The notes below the pieces were generated by a model. The model did not search any database, had not been told where the DNA came from, and saw only the letters and a list, made by a program, of their open reading frames with translations. A stretch of DNA of 64,000 nucleotides from Pegea sp. RAD2-039 (Eukaryota; Chordata; Thaliacea; Salpida; Salpidae): contig JAQGEQ010000326.1 of NCBI GenBank assembly GCA_034620365.1, positions 124,001 to 188,000 of the forward strand, written 5' to 3'. Below, piece after piece: positions 1 through 11,258 of the stretch. Each line of letters opens with the position of its first letter. Within the stretch, counting starts at the first letter, position 1. The position numbers and the translations under genes are program-made.

Positions 1-300
1 CAAATACTTCCCAAAAATCAATACTAACAATTGTCCTATAAAATTAAGCAAGCTACATAAGTTTACAAAACATCGAAAATCATTCATGATCATCTAACAA
101 CAATCATTTTTCTCTATTGACATTAAGTTTACAAGTAACTAAAAGAGACAAAAGAGAGCAACAAAACCTTATAATTTAAAAAAAAATTATGATAATATAT
201 ATAACACAATGACGTTACCAAACATAATAACTTTTGGTCAAAGTCTTCTTAAGAATATATATATATATGTTTGAATTATAAAAGTGATCTTCTAATGTTC
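1..300 (-). promoter_or_regulatory. upstream module (P), copy 1, of an off-window zinc-finger gene
   Basis: This is the reverse complement of the module found about 0.9 kb upstream of the family genes (3440-3731 and others). It carries TGACGTTACCA at 210-220 next to an ATATATAT stretch, and the conserved purine/pyrimidine blocks around 120-175. The window starts just inside the expected donor-like end, so the corresponding coding exon should lie to the left on the minus strand. The regulatory role is inferred from conservation and position, not shown. Confidence 0.55.
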
Positions 301-660
301 AAAACAGTTTGGTGAAATAATAATTTTGAAAGCAGTGTTAGAAACAAAACATTCTTTGCACGCAAATTCTGATGAGGTTATCAAAGTTATAGAAGCTTTT
401 GCTATTATGATTTTGTTGTTTGCTGATTAACATTTTGATGCTTTTACTGCTTTGTTCTCAATATTATAGTACAATACATCTTTTGATTATTATCAAGTAA
501 CTGCAAAATCCAAACTTTGTAAGAGTATTTGTTCATTCAGTTTACATTATTTTGTGTATTTTATATTTTTCAAAGTTACAAACAAAGAATAAATTTCAAG
601 AAGTACTTATAGATATTAATCATTTAAAGTTTTTTTTTATAAAACCTCTAAAAAACTATT
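300..660. other. AT-rich spacer of shared upstream flank
   Basis: No gene is seen. The sequence matches the flank beyond the P module in other copies (about 34050-34400 and, inverted, about 38760-39095 and 55500-55830), so it is part of the duplicated unit rather than single-copy DNA. Confidence 0.5.
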
Positions 661-1080
661 CTAAAAGGTATTATTATTTACGGATGATTTCGAGGGTGTG
701 TTTGACTGAATACAGTAATTAATTGCTAGAATAACTTGATTTCACAAAAAAGAATATTAAAGTGATATAACAACTATGTACCACCTTCAAAGCAATGATT
801 AAGTAAAGTGTTAAGATAGAATTTCAAGAATAGCAGTAAGAAGTACATTTTAATTCACAAAGCTACAAACAATAAGGTTGAAAAGTAGTGTTGTTATTGT
901 TAGTAGTGATAGTAGAATATTTTACCATCTACGTAATTGTTTCATCCCCTATTACTCTATATACCTAGTTCATTTTGTAGTCGACAGTGTTAGTAGTTAG
1001 TAGTGTTTTGTTAGTTATCTTCGTAATTAGTTTCCTTTTACCAATTCAATAAAGCTAAATATGAAAGTTTTCAGATATGG
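660..1080 (+). repeat. repeat module T, copy 1 (TATA plus AATAAA, LTR-like)
   Basis: This block recurs at about 34430-34820 (+), 38400-38760 (-) and 55100-55430 (-). It holds a CTATATA element followed about 100 bases later by AATAAAG. That is the order of promoter and polyadenylation signal in the LTR of a retrotransposon. No flanking gag or pol reading frame is visible, and terminal TG/CA ends cannot be fixed because neighbouring DNA is duplicated too. It could instead be an old promoter of an unrelated transcript. Confidence 0.4.
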
Positions 1081-1239
1081 AGTTTTAATATCAGATTTTC
1101 AATACTATTCAAAATAAAATTTTTAGCTAAAAACTCTTGGCAAATTATTAGATTTGAATTAAATTTTGTTGTTTTTATTGACTTATCTGTTATACAATTC
1201 TTATAAACTACAAGGGTATTAAATTATTGATTTTCTTTA

Positions 1240-1990
1240 ATTGAGCTTTTCATATTTAACTTTATATTAGGTTGCTATTGTATTTAAAAACATGAAGAAG
1301 TGACTGGGTTAAGATCTAAAGTTTTAAAAATTAGATGAATTATTTATTTGCTTTTTAAAAACTATTTAGTTTTTATTCTTAAATTGATAAATTTGATAAA
1401 AAATTATAATAAATATATTTACAAGATAAATAATTACATAATCGTTAATAAGTAATAAATAGTGAGAATATAGCAGCCATAGTAACTGGAATACAACATC
1501 TCAATAAACAGATATATAAATTAATTTTGCTTTATCAATGTCTAGTGTCTAAAAAATAACTTTAGTCAATTTTCTAAACACAGATTAGAGTTTCTGATAC
1601 AATTCATTTCAGTGGATTGATTCAATCAGAGAAAGACTTCATTCAACTCTTTCTAAGCGTTGAGCAAGGCTAGCAGACAAAGATCTTTTTTAAATGTTTA
1701 AATTGATGTTGCAAATGGGGCCACATGAAGATACTGTGACTTTCTCCCTGGTTGCAGTAACCGCTTTACACAGTATCTTCACGTTATTTGGGGGTTAAAA
1801 TGGGTTATTCTAAGTTTTGAGTTTGTGGTTTACAGAAAGGTTGTATCGAAATAAATAAATTTATTTTGGTGAGATAAGTTTTATTGATAGTTTTTTTTTA
1901 CATCATTTCAGGTAAATTTATTTTTAGGTTTTGCTTTCTAAGGTTCTTAATTTCTAAACAAAATGTTTAATTAAATTTTTAAAACAGCTC
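1240..1990 (+). repeat. degraded coding-like fragment, copy 1
   Basis: The block is shared with 35630-36370 and, from about 1485 on, with 52380-52790. Its GC-richer core (about 1710-1800) aligns in one reading frame with the other copies, giving VTFSLVAVTALHS here and VTFSLAAVTALHS at 36 kb. I do not recognise the protein. In this copy the frame is broken by a short insertion near 1725-1735 and a stop soon after. It may be a dead exon or a transposon fragment. Confidence 0.4.
1726..1781. repeat. 13-bp perfect inverted repeat with nested stem
   Basis: TGAAGATACTGTG at 1726-1738 pairs perfectly with CACAGTATCTTCA at 1769-1781. The loop contains GGTT-GCAGT-AACC, a second small stem. The left arm is an insertion absent from the paralogous copies near 36085 and 52585, so the hairpin is better explained as a mutation product than as a conserved RNA. 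Confidence 0.75.
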
Positions 1991-3440
1991 TACGTTTTGA
2001 TCAGTTTTTTGGTAATTTGATTTTTAAGCAAACCCGAAAAATAACAAGGTAAGTATTTAAAAACGACCAATTAATTAGTAACAGCATTACTTAATAAATT
2101 GAATAATATGAAAAACAAACACATTTCAAAAATAATCGTTTAACAACTAACAGCTGGTAATCATTTATCTTTTTTAGTTTATCAGAAAATTCGACAGCTC
2201 TTAACAGCAAAAAGAACAAAACTCCATAACAATTTTGAAATGGACTCAAGTAATGAAAAGTTTTTATTATCTAATGATACTAAATAACAGATGCTTTAAT
2301 CATAAGTTTTCTTTATTTATTGCAATAAACGAAAAGGAGGGTGCCTGAAAAGAGCACCTCTTGCTAAACCACATTCTCACAAACAACACATTTTATACTT
2401 AATTAAGTTGGAAATTAAGAAAGAAAAAGATGTAACATTTGGCATATCAGTAGACTTAAAAATGATTGTTATAATTCCAATTTCATCTATTCTTGTTAGC
2501 TTATTTGATCTGTTTATTTGCATTCTTGCTTAACCAAATCGTAAATACAATATATTAATCATACTTAAGCATATGACAACGTATAATAGTAAACTAAAAA
2601 TTCTAGGTTTTTAGGATTGAATTATGTTAAATAATATATAGCCGTGTGTTGATAACAAGTATACGCAAACTATCTGCCTTATACCAAAATTAATAAATAA
2701 TTATTTTTTAAATTAAATCACGATGAGTAATCTCAAAATTATAGATTATGATTTATTTTGTAATGCAAATCATTTTATCTTTTGGTTTATTTATAGGTTA
2801 TTTATTAGTTAAAGTTTAATAAATAAATAAATCAAATAAAATCTGAAAAATAAAAGAAATAAAAATAAGTCATTAGGAAATACAAGAAAATAATTTTTTT
2901 ATTACAATGTTAAATGTTTTTCTACAATATTTTTAAGAGCTTTCTAATAACAATTATCGACCTCAAACAAAAATCGAACTGTAAAAGTATCAATTTTAAG
3001 AAAGTTTTTATTTCTTTTGGAACTTAATCTGGATTAAGTTTTTGTAGGATAAAAAATTTCAGCTTGATTTTATGTTTTCCTTTAGTTTATACAAAAACAG
3101 TTTAAATGATTAATGTTTAAAAGATACTTCTAGAAAATTAATACTTTTATGTAGCTTTATAATAAACAAAAAAAGAATGCAAGCTGCACTAACATAGCCT
3201 CTTAAGAAGTTTATATTTGCAGTTACTCAATATTGCTAAAAAATTTTATGGCACAACAAATATTAATAGCAAAGCAGTAAAAGCCTCAAAATAATAATCA
3301 ACAAGCTACAAAACCCATACAGCAGAAGCTTCTAGAACTTTATTTCTGTCATCAAAATTTACGTGCAAACAAATTTCTATTTCTAACATGGCTTTCAAAA
3401 TTATAATTTCTCTCAACTGTTTTGAAGATTAATAAATCAC
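1990..3440. other. intergenic, no gene seen
   Basis: AT-rich DNA without a supportable reading frame. A small imperfect hairpin lies near 2337-2362 (GAGGGTGC with GCACCTC) beside GCAATAAACG, and this stretch has an inverted counterpart near 37465-37490. The part from about 2920 on matches the flank upstream of the gene at 23440 (about 22370-22860). Confidence 0.5.
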
Positions 3441-3731
3441 TTTTATAAATCAAACATATATATATATTCTTAAGAAGACTTTGACCAAACGTTTATATGT
3501 TTGGTAACGTCATTTGTGTTATATATATTACCATAATTTGTTTTAAATTATAAGGTTTTGTTGCTCTCTTTTGTCTCTTATAGTTACTAGTAAACTTAAT
3601 GTTAAAAGAGAAAAATGATTGGTGTTAAATGATCATGAATGATATTTGATATTTGATATTTTGTAAACTTATGTAGCTTGCATAATTTTATAAGACAATT
3701 GCTAGTATTGATTTTTGTGAAGTTTTTGCAG
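3440..3731 (+). promoter_or_regulatory. upstream module (P), copy 2: candidate promoter and 5'-UTR exon
   Basis: The conserved order is: ATATATAT stretch, AAGAAGACTTTGACCAAA, TGGTAACGTCA (3502-3512, CRE-like half site), TTATATATATTA, a CT-rich block, then GCAG/GTATTG with the intron expected to begin at 3732. The same order recurs upstream of six other family genes, on both strands. I infer a TATA-driven start near 3550 and a short untranslated first exon. In the reading frame that would join the coding exon I found no in-frame ATG, so the exon should be untranslated. Confidence 0.5.
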
Positions 3732-4635
3732 GTATTGCGTTTAGATCTTAAATTTTCAAACCTTTTTAAAATAAAAATTTGTAGTAAATGTTTATAACTG
3801 TCAAAATATTAGACTTTAAGTCAATTTTTGTTCATTTATATTGGCTTGTAGGCTATAAATTCTTTATACACTTCCATGATATTTAAATATGTATTTTTTA
3901 AAGTTGAGCTTATCGTTTTTAAATTAATTCAATAAGTCAATATCAACTCTTGAATTTTCATTAAAATATTCTCTATATATAACTAAAATATTATATATAT
4001 ATATAAATATAACTAATTATTGTTGTAATTAAAAATAACTAGAAATATTTTGATATATTTTTTGATTAATCGTTGCTCACTATTAATGTAACATCATACA
4101 AGTGAATTCTATTGAGGAATTTACACTTGAATATGAGATAAATAACTGCAGAATAAAATCTGTAAAATTAAGGTTTAACTTCTTTTTGATCTATTTTAAA
4201 TACTGTTAAATTTTACATTTATTAAATACTTAAAAAATTTTATTTTCTGAACTCATGTTATCATTATCACAAGCAAACGTGTTTTGGCCTCGTAACTGCT
4301 ACATGTAAAGCAATATTACCTTTTCTATAGAAGAATTTTTTTTCTATTTATATATTATAGAATTGGATATTATGTTGTCTAAATATTGAACTATAACCAA
4401 CAATTTGTGAAAATACTTGCTAAAGTTTACAAAAAATTCTTGTTCAAATTCGTTTTAATGAAAATATGTATATAGAACATCATAAGTTTCTGGTGAACAC
4501 TTTTAAAAAACTTGATCTAAATTTGATTGTTATCATTAGTAAACTAACTTTGTTAATATAAAAATAATATATCACTTAAGACTAAAATTATTTTGTATGG
4601 ACATTTGAAAACTAAAAAAGTTTTTTTTTCGTCAG
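3732..4635 (+). other. candidate 5'-UTR intron of the gene at 4651
   Basis: A GTATTG donor-like site at 3732 and a polypyrimidine tract ending in GTCAG at 4635 frame a 904-nt interval. Five other loci have the same pair of sites 891-917 nt apart. A conserved block near 4278-4320 (CTCGTAACTGCTACATGTAAA) and TATAAAAA at 4557-4564 lie inside it. The latter could instead drive a shorter transcript starting within the interval. Confidence 0.45.
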
Positions 4636-4650
4636 CCTATTAACTTGAAA

Positions 4651-5529
4651 ATGAACTTGATACAAGACAGCAACTTTGCACGAAAAAGAAAACTGTCATC
4701 AGATGATGATAAGAAAAGTTTTAATAATGAAACTGCAGAAAAGAAAATTTTGGTAAACACTTCTGGTGGAGTATATAGCTTTTATAAAAGTCATGCTGAT
4801 GAAAATAGTTTAAATAATACTAAAGAAATTCCAACAACTACAAGTTTCCCTTATAAAGAGACTAACAGCGATATAAAAGCATTCAAAGGGAAAGAAAATA
4901 ATGAAAAAAACAAACAATCATCTAATTTCAAAATCAAATATGAATGCTTAGACTGTAACAAGAAATTTAAATGCAAATCTCAGCTTGTTTATCATGAAAG
5001 AACTCATACTGGTGAGAAGCCATATGAATGTATTGTTTGTGAAAGACAATTTAGTGATAGATCTAGTCTTTTAAGTCATGAAAGAACTTATACTGGTGAG
5101 AAACCATATGAATGTATTGCTTGTGAAAGAAAATTTCGTCGAAAACACCATTTGTTATGTCATGAAAGAACTCATACTAGTGAGAAACCATATGAATGTA
5201 TAGTTTGTGAAAGAAAATTTCGTCGAAAACACCATTTGTTATGTCATGAAAGAACTCATACTGGTGAGAAGCCTTATGAATGTATTGTTTGTGAAAGAAA
5301 GTTTAGTCAAAACGCCCATTTGTTATGCCATGAAAGAACTCATACTGGTGAGAAGCCATATGAATGTATAGTTTGTGGAAGAAAATTTGCACGTAATTCT
5401 AATCTTTTAATTCATGAAAGAACTCATACTGGTGAGAAGCCATATGAATGTATTGCTTGTGGAAGAAAATTTAGTGATAGATCTAGTCTTTTAAGTCATG
5501 AAAGAACTCATAATATTCATAAAAGTTAA
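4651..5529 (+). CDS. C2H2 zinc-finger protein, 7 fingers (N1/B type)
   Basis: Probable sequence-specific nuclear DNA-binding protein of 292 residues. The start is the ATG 15 nt after a TTTTCGTCAG splice acceptor; the upstream in-frame TTG at 4645 is not a eukaryotic start. Residues 1-98 are polar and hold [10 protein letters not shown], a likely nuclear localisation signal with an acidic serine patch. Fingers run from residue 99 at 28-residue spacing with TGEKP linkers. Helix cores in order: [63 protein letters not shown]. Oddities: finger 2 ends HERTY, so its last zinc-binding His is Tyr; fingers 3 and 4 are a near-perfect 84-bp tandem duplication; fingers 2 and 7 share a helix. The tail is NIHKS rather than the KRTH ending of other B genes. 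It is convergent with 11259-12388. No known effector domain is visible, so repressor or activator function is unknown. Confidence 0.88.
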   Translation: MNLIQDSNFARKRKLSSDDDKKSFNNETAEKKILVNTSGGVYSFYKSHADENSLNNTKEIPTTTSFPYKETNSDIKAFKGKENNEKNKQSSNFKIKYECLDCNKKFKCKSQLVYHERTHTGEKPYECIVCERQFSDRSSLLSHERTYTGEKPYECIACERKFRRKHHLLCHERTHTSEKPYECIVCERKFRRKHHLLCHERTHTGEKPYECIVCERKFSQNAHLLCHERTHTGEKPYECIVCGRKFARNSNLLIHERTHTGEKPYECIACGRKFSDRSSLLSHERTHNIHKS

Positions 5530-8500
5530 AATCATCTTGCTGGTAAACGTTTACTCACAATTCAAGTATGGAAAGATGAAAACATTTTTAAACTTAAAAG
5601 TAACTTAATTATAAAGAGATCTTTGAGTTTAAAGGAAACAAAATAATAATGTTCTGTTTGGCAGGTTGTTGCAATTTATGCTTTAATTTACTGTTTTAAT
5701 GATTGCTCTATTATTGAAATTGTGTGTAAGTCTACTATAAATAATAATGGTTTTATATTTTATTTTTTACTTTAAACTAAAGTTGGTATTCTTATGTTGT
5801 TATTTTCGTACAGCTTTTTTGTAAACTATTGAAAAATTTTGTATTCCTTAATTTTCGAAGTTTGTATATTAAGTATTTGTTAACATCTTCTTTTATTTTT
5901 CAACAAGTTTTTGAAAGTAATTGTAATTTTTTAGTTGATAAAGGCAGTCGAAATTGTGGTTACTTTTTAGTTACTCTCTAAAGATTCGTTAAATCCTTAT
6001 ATGTTTGTAAAACTGATTATTTTTGTGTTTTGTATTTATTATGAAAGTAAAACTACAGTTTTTAGTAATTATTGCAATTTTTATGAGAAAACTTATGTTT
6101 GAAATTTTTAAAATTATATCCTTTCTTAAAATGCTTGTTGGAGATAAAAACAATAATCGTTATTATCCTCTTCATACTATAAATTTAGAAAAAGAAGTTT
6201 TTTAACATTTCATAATATCGACAATTACATCATCATAAATAAATCATCTTCTATAGCACTTGATTGTTTCTTACCCAAATAGTTAGATCAAAATTAACAG
6301 ATTGAGTTTTTTAAATAGTTTAAATTACTTTATAATTTTGTAACCTCAGAGGAACGGCAGAAAAACTAATATTTTCTTATCGGTTACTACTCCATCATTT
6401 TTAAAACTTTACGATTAATATTCTTGTAAGCAAGTTGCTAGAGTGTTTTAAACTGTTCTGTTTAATACTTTTACATCAGATATATAACTGTATCTATTTC
6501 AGCCCTTGGTAATTCTAATCTTCGAACCAAATATTAAGTTGCTATTTTAAATGGAACTCTTATTATCCAAACAAATCGCAACAAACCAAAACACCTGACC
6601 AAAACATCGATGCAGTAACTGATTATAACTATAAAGAGATTATTCCTTATAAGAAATAATCTTATGAAAAAGTCTTATGAAATAACATCTGTTTGGAATG
6701 AGGAATTTACTTTAAAATTTACCACTTTGTAAACTAAAATTAATAAAAATAATTATTTAAAGTTGCTAATACCAACAAGACAGCCAAAATGTCTTAAGGA
6801 TGATACCTTCCAAAAAGTGAATTTTAAACTATTTTTATTCTTGGTATAAGACTTTACAATATGAGTTAGTATTTTTAAGTTAAAAAAATTAAATAAAAGT
6901 ATTTGCCTCAAATTTGCAATACTCTTATAAGTTATAATATTTTATAGATTTTTGAGATACACATCGCACATTTTGTAACGTTGTTTTTTGAATTTTTTTT
7001 TGTGAAGATTTATCAATTCTTAATTATTACTTTGAAATCATTCATAAAACCATCAATGTAACAAATCAACATTTATCAGTACGTCTGATATATTGAAATT
7101 AGATTAAGAAAACTATAATATGAAAAAGAATTTAAAAAAGAAATTCATTCTATTTTATTTAGCAACTTATTCTGTTGTTCGAGATTTAAAGATGGAAAAC
7201 CATCAAAAGTCACAGGCGCTCAAAAGGATCTACAGAAAAATAAAAGAAATCTGACATTAAAATGTACAAATCCTGTATTATTTTGTGAAGAAATATATGT
7301 GTCAAGAAATAAGAACAAAAATACAAACAAATCTGACGTATAAGTAATGAAACAAAACGGTTCAAAAACGTTCTAGCAATTTAAAGCAATTTTATCTATT
7401 AGATTAAAATTGACTGGTAACAAATTAGCATTTGTTAGTTCTCCTGTCTTACGTATAAAGTTATAAAATAAGGAAAGCAATTCAAACTGTTTTAGCAACT
7501 CAATATGTTAATTCTGAAGATGTTAATTTCAAAAGATCAATCGGGTAAGTTATGGATTAGTATTAATGGAGATTATTTTATTTCATATAATATATTATAT
7601 ATAATAATTTTATAATATCAACCAATTGTTTATATGGTTTTTGATATAAAATCTACATTAAATAAAACCAGAAATCTACAACCAATTTCTAAAATCAAAG
7701 AAGTAATGTCAATAAAGAAAAGTCCAGATTACTGAGAAACGAAAGTTGTAAAATCTAACTGTGACTAAAACAAGGTTCGGAAAAACTGCATAAGTGGTAA
7801 GGTAAAAAACTAGCACAAAATGATTAGGCAAAGATCATATTATCTTAATTGATTTTTAGATAAATTTGTATATAAGCTTCCTTCAAGTTGGAAAGAATTA
7901 CTTCAAAGTTCTCTTTATCACGTGCATTTTAAGTTATTTTGTTTTTAAATAAACTACAGAGTACAATAATTTGCTCTTACGACAATTATAGGCTACAAAA
8001 TTATGTTATGAAATATTTTGATGTTCTTAAAAAGAAATATATTATTTTGTCAATTTTAGTTTGTTTTATCTAATAACTTAAACTGTATACATCAGTTTTA
8101 GTTTCATTAATAGGTAAAGTTACAGCAGAGCAACTTTTTTTATAAATTTTTGCTGTTTGATACACTTAGCTAATAGCCTTCATTTTTGAGCTATATTTCA
8201 TTTAAGTAAAATTATTTTTGCTATTTGATAGAAAAACAAGTTCTACTTTATTTGTATTTGTACAAATAAAACGTGTTTAAAATATAACTAAATAATAAAC
8301 ATTTCAAAAAGAAGTTAGATGAGTCGCCTTTATCTTGCCGTTTAAAGTTTCTGACAAAAGTTAAATCAGAAACTGTGATCTGAGATTCACGGGTTGCTGA
8401 AAGTTTTCATAATTGAAAGAGAATATTTGAGTAACAAACTCGTAGTAGAAAGTTAAAAAGAGATGAAAAACAATTGATAATAAAACTCAGAAACAACTTT

Positions 8501-8850
8501 TTCATTGATTTGTTTACTACGGATATTTAAACCTTTTATCAACAAGTGAATGAAAGTAATATAAAAAATGTTTCTAAGAAAAGAGCTGAATATCATCTTC
8601 GAAATTTCCATCAATAAAATTTAATTTAAATAATAAATTAAAAATTAGCTTTCGTTCAAAATCAGCAGTGGTTCTTACAATCCTCTTAAGACGTAAAAAA
8701 TATCGTTAATTATTATCAAAAACATGAAATAAAAAAGGCTTATTAGAATTACTAACCATTATTAGCCAGATTCAAAGGATATTTGTAATAAAGCTTAAAG
8801 CAGTTTTTGAATTAGTAAAGTAATATCATTGTTAGCAGATACATTTTTAA
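5530..8850 (+). repeat. B-type 3' flank, copy 1
   Basis: Homologous to 58238-60974 (same strand) and to the reverse complements of 28440-31759 and 45120-48454. The first ~300 bp are also shared with 52082-52375. It contains only short reading frames (for example an ATG-started frame at 6041-6205) that are stopped in some paralogous copies, so I call no gene here. Confidence 0.7.
5543..5554. promoter_or_regulatory. 12-bp palindrome GTAAACGTTTAC, 13 nt after the stop
   Basis: Perfect palindrome present at the same place after every B-type gene in the window. Each arm is a forkhead-like GTAAAC core. Function is unknown; it may act in DNA or in the 3' UTR. Confidence 0.6.
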
Positions 8851-9780
8851 GTGAATAAATGTTGTTAGGGAGGATAACATAAATTTGTTTCAACATGACC
8901 TAGTTAAAGTACTTAAAACCCAAATCAAGCAAATTCTTGGCATTAATTTATATAAGAATAGCAGAGCAAGATAATCCAAAAAACAAATCACACCAGAATC
9001 AATATTTCACTTTTCATTTATTTTGATTTAGTTAAAAATTTATGTTAAGAGATCTTTCCAAATGGTATTAGAAGAATACAAACCTTCAATTGGTTTAAAG
9101 TAGATGATTATTTAAAAACTTTTACTTTTTGGTATGTCAAGAATGTTTAAAATATCTTTTTAAGATATGTCATGTAATACAATTATTAGTTAAAAGATTA
9201 AGTAGAGGTCAAAAATACCTATCTTGCTTGATAACAGTAACCAACTTGTGATGGAACCAGAGAATAAAGTTATCCTTGATTGATTATCAATGAGGTAAAC
9301 TGAAATTGATTTTTCTCAAATGATACAAAATTAAATTGTTTAAGCAAAGCATTGATTTAGTAACCATAAGGAATATGTTCCAAAGGTAGAATAATCTTAT
9401 GAAATAACATTTGTTTTTAAATAAAGAATTTGAAGTACGAAAAACCAGTAAAACTATTTCAATGACCGTACTAAGCACAAAAAATATTGTTAAATAGAAC
9501 TGATTGCAAATAATAAAAATATAATAAAATATGTAAAATTGGTATTACCAACAAAAAAAACAAAATAACTCCAGGATGACACCATTCGAAAACATAATTT
9601 TTAAACAATTTTAAAAATTTTTTAAACAGGTTTAAATCATTTAAACCAAAGTATTTACTTCAAATTTGAATTACTAATTTAAGTTTTTAAATTTCAAGAT
9701 TTTTTTCGAAATGCACCTCCAGTATTTCCAAAGATTTTTTTAAATTTAAACTTTACTTATAATTTTATTTATTTTATTTT
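8850..9780. repeat. central spacer between convergent genes
   Basis: Matches the inverse of about 25850-26790. No gene is seen: the 63-codon minus-strand frame at 9287-9478 is isolated, AT-biased and lacks any recognisable domain. Confidence 0.55.
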
Positions 9781-9789
9781 TTTACTTGA

Positions 9790-10010
9790 AAAAACTTGCG
9801 CTTATCAAACCACTTGTATGAATGGCCAAATATTCATCACATTCAATTGCAAGTATTGCATCTGCTGTCAGTTTGATTCTCTAAAAGCCTGATGACCAGC
9901 AATCATGTGACAACAAAGCAAGTATGTGATACCGATTGTGTTGTCAGTTTCTTATGTGGCTAACTCACATTATGAATTTCTTGGCAAAGTTAATATAAAG
10001 GGGTTGTTTA
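9790..10010 (-). repeat. GC-richer dispersed repeat R, inverted copy
   Basis: About 200 bp with markedly more G+C than its surroundings. Related copies lie at about 14280-14470, 43730-43920 and 53225-53410 on the plus strand. Shared words include GAGTTAGCCACA and GCTTCGTTGTCA. It may be a short interspersed element. I see no RNA polymerase III box that I would defend. Confidence 0.55.
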
Positions 10011-11124
10011 ATTAACAAAACAGTTTTCTAATATTTTCTAATATTGTAAACAATAAACTGAAGTACTTTTGCAAATTTTTTTTTATGAATTAAATTCTAA
10101 ATAATGTTTTTTTTACTTCATCCACAAACTTGTGCTGATTATTAAAAAAAATATTTTAAAGATAAACTAAGAGATTTTTTCAAGAAATTTGGTGAATTTG
10201 TAGATTGCATAATTTAAAGACATCGGCAAACTAAAGTTAGATGTTTTGGTCTTATCTTGTTTGCTGAAAGTAATTCAGTTGAAAAAGTAACTGTGTTTAG
10301 ATATACTGAAAGTAATTTACGAAAAATGAAATATTATTAAATCTAAATTGACAACTTAAAATAATACTATTATAAAATAGTTTAAACTGAAATTACTGGC
10401 AAACATTAAGCAAATTTTTCTTCTTCTGACGTAATAACTGGCTTGCTAAGAAAGTTTAAGAAAATTAGATATTTATTTCAATTTTTCATCAACTCAATCT
10501 TTTAAGTTAGTTTTAACTATTCGGGTAAAAAACAGCTTAGTGCTATAGCAGAAGGGATTAATTATGATGCAATATGAATTATTAAAAAGTATTTATTTTT
10601 AAAATGAAATGATAAACAAAATAGCATTAGGTTTGAACAAAGAGATTTTATGAATTAAAACTTTATTTTCTTGAAATTATTTTGAGTATCTACTAAAAAC
10701 TGAAGTTTCAATTAAAAAAATAAAAATAAATTGTGAAGAGTAATAAGTTGCAGAAATTTAAGAAGTTTTAAACGGATTTCTCAACAAAAACTAAAATCTA
10801 TGTGCAGTTTGAACAGCATTGATTAACTAAGAATTTAAAATCTAAATACAGAAGCTTTTTGATAATAAATAAAGGACAATAAAATACTTGTTGGTTTGAA
10901 AAAACTTAGAATAAAAACGAAATAAGATATAGTTCGTTTACAAAAAAAAAATACAAACCGCCAATCACAAACAATAAAAAAAAATAACTTTCAAATGATT
11001 ATCATTAACTGTAACATACACCATTTGATTAATAAAACAAATATTGATAAAATAAAAACAGCTCAAACTGAAAAAAACAATTTTAAAAATTATATTTTTA
11101 AACCCTCTGATCTTCACAAAGCTA

Positions 11125-11130
11125 TTTATT
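11125..11130 (-). terminator. candidate polyadenylation signal AATAAA
   Basis: AATAAA on the minus strand about 130 nt past the stop of 11259-12388. It occupies the same place in all four A-type genes. Confidence 0.45.
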
Positions 11131-11173
11131 TCTTCTTATAAATTGTGAGTAAACTTTGACCAGCAAAATGATC

Positions 11174-11258
11174 TCACTTTTTCTGAGAAACATGCATCAT
11201 TTCATGGCGTAATCAACTTGAATTTCAACTAAATTTTTTTTTCACAAAAAATATATTC
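11174..11258 (-). pseudogene. dead terminal zinc finger after the stop (A type)
   Basis: Directly after the stop the sequence still aligns to a finger: a damaged first Cys region, then codons readable as FS-stop-NSS-stop-LRHEMMHVSQKK. Two TGA codons sit where the 35.5-kb remnant has CGA (Arg). The finger was once translated and is now cut off by a stop in the linker. Confidence 0.7.

Larger units (their letters stand above)
10010..11258 (-). repeat. A-type 3' flank, copy 1
   Basis: Homologous to the reverse complements of 24403-25640 and 41451-42925, and to 60985-62492 in the same orientation. It begins with a dead extra finger (11174-11258) and a conserved AATAAA. No other coding is seen. 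Confidence 0.7.

Noticed and set aside
1726-1781. Hairpin as a small structured RNA gene
   Set aside because: The outer stem is missing in the paralogous copies; a template-switch insertion explains it better.
4645-4650. TTG starts six bases before the ATG in most family genes
   Set aside because: Animal nuclear genes start at ATG; the ATG six bases later follows the splice acceptor by a constant 15 nt, and the AACTTGAAA-like stretch is untranslated.
6041-6205. Small frame repeated at 58.75-58.92 kb
   Set aside because: The equivalent place in the 47.9-kb copy has a frameshift and stop, and all copies lie in duplicated flank DNA.
9790-10010. Repeat R as a tRNA-derived element
   Set aside because: I could not find convincing A and B boxes or a cloverleaf; left as an unclassified dispersed repeat.
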